Assembly (NCBI GenBank): GCA_000708835.1
Contig: DF237101.1
Span: forward strand, 89,516 to 153,515
Origin: Klebsormidium nitens
Taxonomy: Eukaryota; Streptophyta; Klebsormidiophyceae; Klebsormidiales; Klebsormidiaceae
DNA length: 64,000 bases
Reading direction: 5' to 3'
Part shown: positions 23,873 to 34,879 of the stretch, piece after piece
How positions within the stretch are numbered: position 1 is the first letter of the stretch
Layout: the number at the start of each line of letters is the position of its first letter
The notes under the pieces: model-generated
Told to the model about the DNA's origin: nothing
Databases searched by the model: none
Seen by the model: only the letters and a program-made list of their open reading frames with translations
Translations under genes and position numbers: made by a program

Positions 23873-25183
23873 GGCCCCCAGTCCCTTCAGCAACCGTCGC
23901 GCCCGCTTTTTGCGTTGGTTTTTGAGCGGGGGCAAGCGTCCAACCTGATTCGTGAAAAGTGGGAATATCAGACTTTGCACCGTTGCATGATTGGTGGTTC
24001 TGCAGCGCATGTGAGATGACCTACATTTTGACCAATCAACGACTTTGTGCGTGCGCACTCCGCCATTCTTTGGGCCCTGCATTCGTGTAAGCACTGGCGA
24101 GTACAGTGTCTCTGACTGAACCTGGCAAGGCTGCTCAAAATGATCACATTTCATAGCCTTACTCAATATGTTGAGTGCGTCTAAGGGCGCAACAGGTCAA
24201 CATCTATCTTAAATACCACTCAAGCAGTACTCGACTAACTACCAACCGATCAAGGCGCAGAAGGAAGATTCTCTGACCTCAATAAGGGGCACCTTGACGT
24301 CAAGACTGGAACGTTGAGGCAGCAGGGCGAAATCTGCCGCAGAACAGTCGGAACCTGCAGTGCTGCTTTCACCTGGACAAACAGCAATTCTGTAAGACTA
24401 AGAATCTGCTGAGCATCTGATCATCATCAACCTGAAACGTTTCTACGTACAGACATATCCGGCAGGAGGATAAGTAATCTAGTTTTAGAGAAGCAAAAAG
24501 GATCCTTCCTGCTGAAATGATCACTCAAAGCGGAGCCTCACCTGACCCTCACCGCCTCCCCAGCCACCTGGACAAGGGCGCCTCCTCGTAGATCCTATGC
24601 AATTTACTAGTCATGTAGCATTTCTGCTTGGAAGAGCAACGTTCGATCACAAATATAAAGTTAAACTGCTGAAAGGAGATTCCTTTGTAAGGAATTGACA
24701 CCAGGTTGACGAGCGTTGCCGTTTCAAAGAACGTCTCCATAGAGGCTAAAGGACTAAATATGGCCTTGATAAGCCATATACCGTTCTGACGGTTCTCAGA
24801 CAACCCCAGGCATCCCGTCGTCTTGTGCCAAACGAAGTTCGGCCCCTGGATTTTTGCAAAGTCTGTCCATCTTTACGTCTGCATTTGCAGCTTAACTAGC
24901 TAGGCGATGCCTCGCTGTGCATCGCACATGTCACCTTCTCTATGGCGCCCCCTCAGGTTCAACATCCCTGATAGATTCAGCAGCTTCTACATAGGGGGAA
25001 CGCCCCAGCAGATGGTTGCAGCCATTCTCCAGCATCCCCGCGCCTTCTCTGCAGCTGACACTTTGGCTTCAGCCAGCTTTGTTGAATTTCCGATCAGGAG
25101 CAACTAAAAGTTCAGGCAGGCACTGATTCAAGCACTCTTATGCCCCGAAAGCCCTTTGCGTGGGGCTTGCTCGGGAGCTCCCC
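23873..25183. other. Divergent intergenic region
   Basis: This stretch lies between the microprotein gene (minus) and the LpxB-like gene (plus) and probably carries both promoters. I recognise no coding exon. Confidence 0.5.
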
Positions 25184-28100
25184 ATGATGAATGGGAGCAG
25201 TAGCGTTCGACGTAGCCCATTGATTGCCATTTCAGCTGAGACTATAGCAATGGCAGTTGCCACCACTAGATTTCAACCTTGCTCCAGCACTAGTCACTTG
25301 GTCCTCATACAGAGCCTCGCAGCAAGCCACTGCTGGGAAGAGTCGTCGTTTACATCTAGAAAGATACAGTCAGGCTGGCTGCAGTTCTCCAGCTCCAGGA
25401 CCAACACCGACTGGTTCAGGTCAAAGTCCAAGCCCATTCGCGCCGCAAGAAAAGTAAAGGTGAATGCAGCAGCTGCGGGAGCTGATTGCAGCTCCAGACG
25501 AGAAGCGAGGGCGCCGGCTTTGGACTCACAAGGGGTGCCCGTGCAGACGAGGAGACTTTTGTGCCTCAGCAACGGGCATGGGGAGGACGCAATTGCAGTG
25601 GCTATCCTCAAGGCACTCAAGGTGGGCAAGCAAAGGTAGTGCCTCTGCGCAAGGCCCGCTGGAACTCTTGCGACAGGAGCTTGAAGTTTCTGTGCGGTTG
25701 TAGGTTGCATTGGCTGGGTTGAAGACCCCAGCGGGCTATTGGTCACAGCATCTGGGTCTGTGGTTAGAAAACTTCGAACATTGACCCCACTGCCTGAATC
25801 GTAATCAGTGGAGGATCGGTTGTCACAGTTGATCGCGGTTCGTTGCAGTCACCCACCTTCGTCCAGATTGTGCAGTCGAAAAGAACCACAGCGCAAACAC
25901 AAAGATATGATAATCACAATCTGTGACGGTGATGTCATCGTGCTTCTCCAGCACGCTTCAGCAAATCTTTACCTATCATGGAATTGCGATTCCCTCACGT
26001 CTATGTGCCCCTCATCCCTCACCTTTACATGCCTGGCATCTTAGTACAACGAGCATGCTTAACTTGATCTGTACGACCTTCAAGACCTCTGCTGTGCTTC
26101 TTTCTTCTCCTCTCAATCATTCACATTTTGCTTCCACCCCCCTCCTCGCCCCCCTTCTAGGCAAGTCATTCTGCCACCCCCTTCCGCAGGAGTTAGCAGA
26201 GGAGGAGGATCAGCCCCTGAGCATCGAAGCGCTTCCCTTGGTGGGTTTGGGAGGGGCGTACGTCAGGGCAGGGATCCGGACCATCGGGCCCGCTCAGATG
26301 ATGCCAAGTGGCGGCTTCTTGTACATGGATCGCAAGCAGATCGTGGGGGACCTCCAAGCTGGGCTTATGGCGCTCACATGGGAACAGGTACGTCACCTCC
26401 TGCGGGTGTTACGTTACATACGCTTTCCCCCTTCTTTCCTGAGTGCAGTGAGTCGTCACGAATGTGGGAAGAACGAGGTTCTGCTTACTTACTCTACAGG
26501 TAATGACAATCAATTACTCGCTGCCATATAGGAAGAGTCGTCATACCTTCAGGGTTTAGTCTTAGAAGAATGTAAATCTGAGACCCACTTGAGAAAGGTT
26601 CATGCAAGATACAACTCTTGAGAGGTCCCTTCAATGAAAGCCGGAAGACTCCGTCCTTGTCTGTCAGGTTCAAGGCCGTCGTCAATTGGCCCTGATTCGC
26701 TGAGCTTCCCATTCTGTTGAGCTCTCAGACTGTTGGGTCTTTTTGTTTTACTTCCAAACGGTCAGTCGAAAGATTCTTTTCAGAAGCTTCACGAGTAAAC
26801 AAATTGTGTGGTAGAATCTGAAGACCTGGTGTATCTTTGGACGCTTCTCGTGATCCACTTGGTACATGGATGGCGTCTCTTTGTTGGACAGGCCCTCTTG
26901 AAAGTCACCATTCCGCAAGGAACGTGGTTGCTTAACAATCCAATTTTCGCTGCCTGGTTGCGCCAATCCGTCACACCACATTGCCACCCTGTTTGCAGTT
27001 AACCACCCTGGTTAAGTGGACCCAAGCGGAAAGTACCGAGAGGGCGACCAGCGCATTGCTTGCCGTGGGAGACGTTCTGCCACTCGCAATGGCGTGGGTC
27101 GCCTCCAAATACGAGAAAACGAGGCGGGAAAAAGACAAAGGCGGGCGGCTGGTCCCGTACGCTTTTGTGGGCACCGCGAAAAGCGAGTTTTACGTCAAGG
27201 AATTAGATGGGAGGAAGCTTGTGCCAGAGAAAAGGGACGCAGGTGAGGTTGTGAAATGCGAGAACAGGGCTGTGAGGATGCAAGAGATAAAGATTGCTCA
27301 AATTTCCAAATTTCCAATCTTGAAATTCGATTCTATACCAGAGACCAAAATCAGCCCGAAAGTCAAGCATGCAATACCCTGCCGACATTTAGTTTTCCGG
27401 TTGTACATCAACTTCAGTGCGGAAGTTTCTTGATGGTTAAGGATTATCTGGTTCGTGTGCAAAAGTATTCGTTTGCAAGCTGATCTAGAAGCAAACCTCG
27501 AAACCCAAAAGCAAAACGGTTACGAGATTTCTTTCAAAATGCACCAGCTTTCATGTTCGGAGGGTCGAGAAGCTGCTCCATTCCGCCTGGGCTGTCCAGA
27601 AATCCTGAACGAACTCATGGACTCACTAACATTGGAATACGAAGTTCGTCACATGTTCCGTTCGAAGTCGGCAGCACTTCGAGATCTGGAAGTTCGTCCT
27701 GTATTTCATTCGAGTCGTAACACCCTGAAACCTGGAAATTCAGACTTCAAAAAGAGAGCTTACTATGACTCCCCTGCAGTCGAGAAGCTGCTCTCCCCTG
27801 CCTGCGTCCACCTGCCCTGGGAGCGCGCGCTGATGTCAGCGGACGAGTGCGCGTTCACAGCGCCGCGGGACGCACTCACGGGCGAAGTGTTGCGGACGCT
27901 CCTGCCGGACGGTGTGAAAAGGCGCGTCCTCGATTTGGGCAACCCAATGATGGACGATCTGGCGCCGACGGGCGCCTTGGACGGGGTTCTGGCAGGGTAT
28001 GAGGGGTTTAGGCGCGTGGCGATCATGCCGGGGTCGCGCCCTCCTGAGGTGGGTGAGATCGGCTGGCGAGGATGTAGAGGGTGTCGCGTGGTCCAACCAA

Positions 28101-30533
28101 GGGCATTGTGTCGAGCTTCTAAATAATGGAGAGCTTGTGTTCCTCAGGGAAGCAGCTGACAATCAAAGGCCAATGGAGAAGACGGACCGAGACTTGGGCG
28201 GCTGTTGTTCCTGGATTGCCGCTCGAAGGTCATCGACTGTGCATCAAGCGTCTTTGTGAATCGGATGTTTCGTGACTGTTAGGTACCTGCTTTGAACAGA
28301 AAGCGGAAGTCGAGAACCCGGTACCTTTGTCCTTGCATTTGCAGTGCAACCTTTGTATAAGCAACATGTAAGTCAGCTTCCGTTGAAAAGCTCTCTTTCA
28401 AGAGCTCCGGTTTCCACAATTGTAAACCCGTCAAATCTGCACGCATTTCTGTTTCTGAGCTTTGAAGGATCAAACCCTTGAGCTTATGAGGGTCTGGTGT
28501 TGAAGAGTGCGCCGTCATGTCCGCAGGTCCATAGAAACTTTGACACGCTCCTTTCCGCCGCGGATTCCGTCGCCCAAAGCTCGCCACACGAGCGCTTCCT
28601 CTTCCTGGCGCCTGTCGTTCCCTCGCTGGAAGTTCGGCCGTTTACAGACGCGCTCGCTCGCAACGGCTGGCAGCGAGCGGAGGAACCCCTAGAACTCCCC
28701 GAAATTAGCGGCGCTTGTGAGTCGCCAACGGAACCGCTTGTGGATGCGTCGGATGAGTCGCTCGAGCGAGGAAACGGCGGACCTTTGCAAGGGGGGTGGT
28801 CAGAGGACGGTACTTCGGAGAATGGTGTAAGAACGTCCGTAAGGTTTGAGAGTGCGTCGACTTTGAAAGAGAGTGAGCAGAAAAACGGAAATAAAGTTAG
28901 TGCTCGATTACGAGAGCAAGCAGAGCACGCGCAAAGTAGCACGCAACCAAGCGACGGTCCTAGTAGCACCTCGCAACGACCTGATGCCGTAGAATGTAGA
29001 GATCCAAAACCCACCGGATCCGTTAGTGGACCCTCTCTAACCCGAACGCAGAACGAACATCTGGACGACGTCGTTCCGGAGCCTTTTGCCGCAGACGGCG
29101 GCGGCTGGCCGGAGCCTTCGGAAGGCCCTGTTTCGAGCATACTCTTCCGAAAGCGCGGGGGCGACTCGGCGGTTCTGCTGGTTCGCGGGGCCTTTGCGGA
29201 CTGCGCGCAGCGGGCCGAGGCGGGCCTGGCGATGGCCGGGACAGCGACGGAGCAGATGGTAAGGGTTTACTGTTTGAATCTAGCGATTGTGGTATGGATT
29301 TGAGAGGTTTAGGGTTCGGGGTTTTGGGTTAACCGTTTCTACCGGCAGCAGCCACAAAACTTTCCGAGCGCTTTTCAAAGCTTGCTTCTGCAGTGTGTTG
29401 CGATGCGAGCAGATTTTGATTGTCCAAACATTGCCATCATTTTCTGCGTCACCATCAGCAGGTCGATGGCAAGGGAGCATCTCGCAGAGCATACATGCTG
29501 GACTTTGCAGAGGGCTCGGGTGACATTTCAAGTGCCCGGTTGCTGCAGGTCGAACTCGCTTAACATTTGATTGGCTCGGTTAACATTCGACGTGCTCGGT
29601 TAACATTCGAAGTGCCCGGTTCCTGCAGGTCGGGCTCGGAAAGCCGGTCTTCACCATGCCCGGGGGAGGGCCCCAGTTTACCTTCGCCTTTGCGGAGGCG
29701 CAGTCGCGGCTGCTGGGTCATTCGGTGAGTCTCGTTCGTTGAGCTCTCAGGGTCTCCTCAATATCCGAAAACATTTTATGTCTCGGGGTGCTTAGGTGAC
29801 GGTTCTGCGGACACATACGCTCGCCATCTGCATATTGATCCGATGGTGACTCGGATTCAGCTTTCGAAAGTCTACTGATGTCTGGATCACTCGGGCTTTA
29901 AGTTTCGTCACAGCATTCGCTCACCCCGATCTCATCGTTTTCTGTCCTTATTGACGGGCGGACATGTCTTACAAACGTTCCCTATTACCGGCCGTTACAA
30001 AGAATCAACCCACCACTAAAGATTGGAAATCCACAATAATTCTCAAATCTCGCCAGCCTCCTGCCTCGTCAAGCTTTCGTTTCTTGAAGTCTTTCTGACC
30101 CCCGTTTTCCCAGGACAACATTGATAGATGAAAGCACTCGTCTTGCGCTGCGTTTCTGCGGCTTGGCTGCAGCCATAATTCGATAGTCCCGTAAAGCAGA
30201 GCTGCAACGGACGAGAGTCTGCGGTCTAGAACGTTCCTTCGTTTGGTTGTCCTCAACTTTGGCGCTTGTATGGAGAAGATTTGACACATAGCCTGATTGC
30301 TGCTATACATATCCAACTCGCAGGTCATCCTCTGCAAATCACCATCTGAGGTGGGGCCTTGCTTTCGGGAAATCTTTTTTGACGAAAGGCGGCTTGCTGA
30401 GATTCGAGAGGATGGGCGACAGCGGATGGGACAGGCCGGCGCGTCCAAGCGCATCGCCCGAGCGATCTGGGATAGGCTGCTGGTCGAAAACTGCACGCCC
30501 GAACTTTCTGAGATAATGACGAGAAGACATTGA
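25184..30533 (+). CDS. LpxB-like protein (lipid-A-disaccharide synthase-related)
   Basis: Seven phase-consistent exons give 728 residues: 25184-25621, 26190-26387, 26999-27242, 27780-28048, 28527-29258, 29629-29724 and 30324-30533. The first 115 or so residues are rich in Ser, Thr, Arg and Ala with few acidic residues, like a plastid transit peptide. Mature landmarks match the cyanobacterial and plant lipid-A-disaccharide synthase-related family: LLCLSNGHGEDAIAV, ALPLVGLGGAY, GPAQMMPSGGF, AVGDVLPL, YAFVGTAKSEFY, VHLPWERALMS, LDLGNPMMDDL, MPGSRPPE and TMPGGGPQFTFAFAEAQ. Members have a GT-B-like fold related to LpxB, but their substrate is not established, so I do not claim lipid A synthesis. 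Exon 5 contains an extra acidic stretch of about 126 residues that could be an exitron (28717-29094). The next downstream gene is on the opposite strand. Confidence 0.9.
28717..29094 (+). other. Candidate exitron in LpxB-like exon 5
   Basis: This 378-bp segment begins GTGAGT and ends TTTGCCGCAG. Its length is divisible by three, it is open in frame, and it encodes a low-complexity acidic insert of 126 residues. Removing it would join ISGA to GGGWPEPSEG through one Tyr codon. Relatives known to me lack such an insert. Confidence 0.5.
29513..29640. repeat. Tandem 20-bp array carrying a duplicated acceptor
   Basis: About five units of a 20-bp motif (GCTCGGTTAACATTCGA plus variants) precede exon 6. 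CCCGGTT(G/C)CTGCAGGTCG occurs twice, once ending an upstream decoy acceptor at 29548 and once at the acceptor used, 29628. The spacing is 80 bp, so use of the decoy would shift the frame. Confidence 0.8.
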
Positions 30534-31268
30534 CAAGGTTACAATCAAAGTAAGCACAGTCAAAGCGGACGTCAAATCGCAAGCTGTCGCCAAAGTATGT
30601 TTGAAAGAATATGGATAGGAGGATGCGCGTTTGCTATTTGCGGCATGTTACCTAATGTATCAGGTGGCCGACGGTTGCCAGCGATCTGATTGGATGCCTG
30701 TTAGGCCTTCTACGCTCATCGATCCACTAGGTTGCGATGATGTTGTGCAGCATTTACCATGATCAAGTGGTCATCAGTGCAATCAGGGATATATCATCGG
30801 CATCACTGATGCTAGACTGCGTAAGAGAATCTTCAACGCGTGCAGTGCAGTTTTGCAGGCTGCGGTATACACGTCTTTCATATTCTGGGTCATGATGCAA
30901 TTTACAACTCAAGTTACATGTGGTTTACTTGATAACTTCCTTAACAACTTGAACCGTTGTACAGCGGGGCCGGAGCTGGCCGTTGCCAACTTCTGCTTCG
31001 CATGATATGCCGCATTCAAGAGGCCGCAAGTCGTTTGTGACGCATCCGCTTGTGGTATGCGAGCTAGGTCATCATGGCAGGCATGCTATTCGGGCTATGC
31101 ATTTTTACATGGTCCAACCATACCAATCCGTATATATACGGTCATCCAAGAATGTGGTCGGCTGAAGTTAGCTTCTGCCCAGGCAAACATGGAACAATCA
31201 AAGCAGAGAATATGCAATCCGCGAGCTTCGAAACAACGAAACGCTCAGGATCTGTCTGTATCATAGTG
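30534..31268. other. Intergenic, no gene recognised
   Basis: This is a short region between convergent genes. No supported exon or repeat is seen. Confidence 0.5.
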
Positions 31269-33180
31269 CTACAGGAGCAGGTGCTTCAGCATGTCGAGGC
31301 CGGTATCGTACGCATCCAAGCAGCGAGCGACCTCGGCCAGCTGCTTCTGCCTCGACCCTAAGATGCTCCTAAACTCGAGCAACTGCGCGTCGTAGCTGGC
31401 CTGGATGCACGTCGAGACCTCTCGAAGCTGCTTCCCCTTGTTGCCCCTCATCTCAGAAAACTCCAGGGCCTGTCTGTTGTAAGCAGCAACCGCCTGAGGG
31501 AGGTTCTGGCTGTCTTGCTCGGAACTGCGTCTGTCGCTTTGGGATGTGGACACGCAGGCTGGCTTCTGCTCGCGATCGGGACGCGCCGAGAAGTTGAGCT
31601 CTACGCGGTCCTCTTTGGGAGGCAACGTTCTCGTCCTACATTGACGAGTCTTAGTCAGAAGTGGTCCAGAAACAAGGGGCGTTCCGCGCGTCCAATCCGG
31701 ACTCTCGATGTCCAATTCGTCCGGAATTATTCAGCCGGGCTTCAGCTGCCGTCAATCGAAAGCTTCGATCAGGAAATCTCTACAGCCGTGTTAAGATGTC
31801 AATGGTGTTCAGGAGATTAAAAGTAATCAATTGCGGAAGTGACAACTTGTCTAAACTTAATTCCTCCATGCCATTCAGAAAGCACTTCTGAACAGGGTTT
31901 ATGGATACGTACGTAACGAGCAAATAGACGGTCAACAAAAAAGAGCAAAGATATCGGGTTCTGGAAAGACATGGTAAAATGATGCTTCTTCGTGGTGTGG
32001 TATGCTTGAAGTTTCTGATGAATGCGCGAGGAAAAGGCTGATCGATTCACAACAATCCAGTCAAAAATGGTGCGTTTCGGCAAAGGTGTATCCAGGGAGC
32101 AGCCACACATTCGCAGCATGAGCGTAAAGGCCACAAGTAGGTCAGTGCTTTCCTCAAGCGGACAATTGATTTTTCGATGCAATGTTTCAAACTTCGTAGC
32201 TCCAGGTTCAGTGATTCCAGAGCAAACACATTGCAGTATGTTCTTGCAGACTCCCATCTTCGCCAGCTCACCTTTGGCCAGAAGTACTCTTTAGCGTGGC
32301 GGTCTTCTTGAAGGAACTCTCCAAGAGAGAAAGGAACGAGTTGCTGCTTGAGTTTCTGACAAGCCCTGTGATTCGGAGGATCTCTGGTAGTACACTCTTA
32401 CGGAATCTGGCCATCGTGGAACTAAGCACGAGGGGCTGGAGCTCTGACCACTCTAGCAGATGTTTTGGCTGCATGCAAGCTGCAAGAAGAGAAGCAGAGT
32501 AATTACGAAGGCTGCGGAAAGGATGTAAGAATTCGAAGGATACTGTTGACCTTCTGCTTCTCTTCAGGGGAGGGATGTGAACGGTTCGCTCTAAAGCGAA
32601 GATAACAGCTTTGCTTGAGCTACAGCTTTCAAAAGATGGAATAGAAGTTCGGTAACCTCGACACAATCTGCGCAGGAGCATGTGGAGCAAGCAAGCGGTA
32701 ACACTTGTCGAGATACGGGAAGGAACACGGTCTATGATCGTTTTCGCTTACCAGCCAGGACCTCGAGAAACCATTGAGCGCAGTCCTTGTCCGAACCGCG
32801 CAGGTCTGAAAGCGCTTGTGGAACGGGAAGCCTCTGAACCTGCGTAAGTATTTGCAGAGACGCCCGCTGCTTCGTTCTGGATCTTTGCATCCAGGCTTTG
32901 AAGCCTTCACAAAGTTTCATTCGATTGAATCGAATTTAATGAGCAGATGGAGGAACATTGCACGAAGTGCACAGCGTCTTCCAGAAGCGTTGTGCACGTT
33001 TCCTCATTTGTGATTACAAGATGTCGCTATCTGTTGGCTTACTTTGGCCTCGTAAACGATTCTCTGGTCTGTCTGAAACGTCGGACCAGCTTTTTTAGGC
33101 GGGAGTGGAGGACGACCCCCCGAGAACTGTCTCCGCTTGCCAGCACTCCCGAGAACGGATTGAACGTCAGCAGCCTCTTG
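31269..33180 (-). CDS. Unrecognised multi-exon gene, 5' end missing
   Basis: Six exons join in phase to 319 residues plus stop: 33180-33043, 32839-32752, 32479-32272, 32147-32051, 31960-31913 and 31649-31269. The first three junctions are the most secure, with donors AAA|GTAAGC, CTG|GTAAGC and AAG|GTGAGC and acceptors CTGCAG, ACGCAG and TTGCAG. Visible features are GGRPPLPPKKAGPTF, SDKDCAQWFLEVLA, SELQPLVLSSTMARF and helix-rich segments such as LLESSFKK. The final exon is Arg, Gln and Leu rich (GSRQKQLAEVARCLDAYD) and likely a coiled coil. No catalytic motif or membrane helix is obvious. Upstream exons beyond 33180 must exist because no start codon is present. I do not recognise the family. 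The acceptor at 32148 is weak. Confidence 0.5.
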
Positions 33181-34402
33181 CTGCAGAATGGAAAACGACT
33201 GAGTTCGTTCAATCAAAACTCTTTCAAAAATTCGAAAGTATTGGACATTTTTGAACAGCTTAAACTCCTTGACCTTCACAACGGAAGGAATCCATTACTA
33301 GATGGTACCCTTGCACATTTTCATTGTCCACCATGTCCAATGTTTGAATGATCGGAAGCGAAAAAAGAGAATGACGCGGTGTTTCTGCATAAGCCGCTCG
33401 TTCAGGTTATGAGGCCGGGCGAGGCTTTCTGCGAAGCAAGCTCGGAATCATTAAATGGACGCAGTTCTCGAGAGGTCAACCAGAGAATCGACTGCAAAAG
33501 TTGCTTTGGTATCTGTTGTTGGAAATCGGGAGATTAGTCACGCAGTAGCCAGACTTGACCTTCTGTAGCAAAATCCTCTCTTCCTCTTACTTCACGAATC
33601 CGCCTGCATCTGCCTGGAACGTAGTAGTTTTCACGTACACGAAGCCATTGCCTTCGAGGGTGAAGCATGCGTCATACCTGCTCTTTGGCTCTTCTTTCAT
33701 GGCTGTGTTGTAAGGCTTTGAAAGCATCATGATTCTCTACAGTCTTCTCTTCGCTGTAGCCTGTCTCCAAAGGCGAGAGTGTTCTTGCGAACGGACTGCT
33801 AAACTTTCTTTTCCTTTTCTGAGGCTCAGAGACATCCCCCATTCTCACCAGTCACCAACACATTTAGCACAAGCTCCCCACAAGCTCTAGTCAACAGTTG
33901 GATTGAAGCAGTTGACGAGACCCGGAGAACACTCATCGCGTCTTGCAAGCCTCTTGCCTTCGGTCATCTATCGTCTGCAGTCTCCTTGCAAATCCCCTTT
34001 CAAAACACGGCTTCAAAAGTAGCGGAAGCCAGTGGCATTGGAAGGAGCTCAGCTCCACAATCCTTCTTTCCTCTCAAGGCGGATTGTGCAGACATTCAGA
34101 CAGAGCTGTTGGTAAGTGTTCTGAATGCCGAAGTCATCGATCGACAATGAAAGCTTAGAGCAGGGCTTGGCTGGAAACTTGAAAGCTAGACGCGAGCTGA
34201 GCTGTGAGTCGAGCGTCTGAAGTATAGCCTATAAGATTACGTCAAGTGTAAGTTTGAATCTCGTCCAATCAGAAAATAACGTGTCGCCTTGCCGACCACG
34301 TTGACCACCTAACACTCAATGTCATTCGTGCCTCATCATCATGAGGCCTAGACCCTTCTGCAATTTGCAGCCATGCCAGGCCGGTGCCTCTGATGACACG
34401 AC
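33181..34402. other. Upstream region, no gene firmly assigned
   Basis: This must contain the 5' end of the minus-strand gene at 31-33 kb and perhaps the leader of the Lnt-like gene. A plus-strand open stretch ends at a good GTAAGT donor at 34114 but could not be joined to anything. Confidence 0.4.
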
Positions 34403-34577
34403 ATTTGAGGAATAGTAAGCTTTTGGAATACCGTAGTAAGCTCAAACCAAACACTAAAATCCTAACCTATAAAAAGTACCTGCTCCGCACCCAAACCCAC
34501 CCTAACCCCCAAACTAACCCTATCCGTCCCAGGCTGGTGAGCTTTCTATTCCTAAAGCTTACTGTTCCTACATAAAG
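34403..34577. mobile_element. Foldback element FB5 (reverse orientation)
   Basis: The arms are built from GGAATAGTAAGCTTTTGG and its inverse (GCTTTCTATTCC, AAGCTTACTGTTCC). The core is the reverse complement of the family core (GTACCTGCTCCGCACCC, CCCTATCCGTCCC). The flanks TGACACGAC and TGTCATGAC match at seven of nine positions, a decayed duplication. It lies about 300 bp upstream of the Lnt-like start. Confidence 0.75.
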
Positions 34578-34879
34578 TGTCATGACTTCTGCCTCCGAGG
34601 CCGCTGAGTGAAGAACGCTCAATGCCGCTCATACAGCTACATGAGCTGTCACACTCCCGAGTGACATCAGCTCACAACATTGCGGAGGAGAGCTCAGAGG
34701 AGATGCACCCACATCTAGCTCGGGGCAAGGTCTGTTTTGCGGGAGTGCCATGGCTTGTGCTGCCGTGAGCTGCCATCTTTCCTAGCATCACTTCTTCTTG
34801 GTATGGTAGAACTGTATTTCCGCAAAGCCTGATGAACACTCAGAACATTTTCTTCAGGTGTAGTTGCTGAGCTCATCCC

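Noticed and set aside
33838-34113. Plus-strand open stretch ending at a GTAAGT donor, with SWIEAVDETRRTLIASC
   Set aside because: It could not be joined in phase to the Lnt-like first exon (in-frame stop upstream of the ATG at 34880) or to any other exon, and it matches no family I know.
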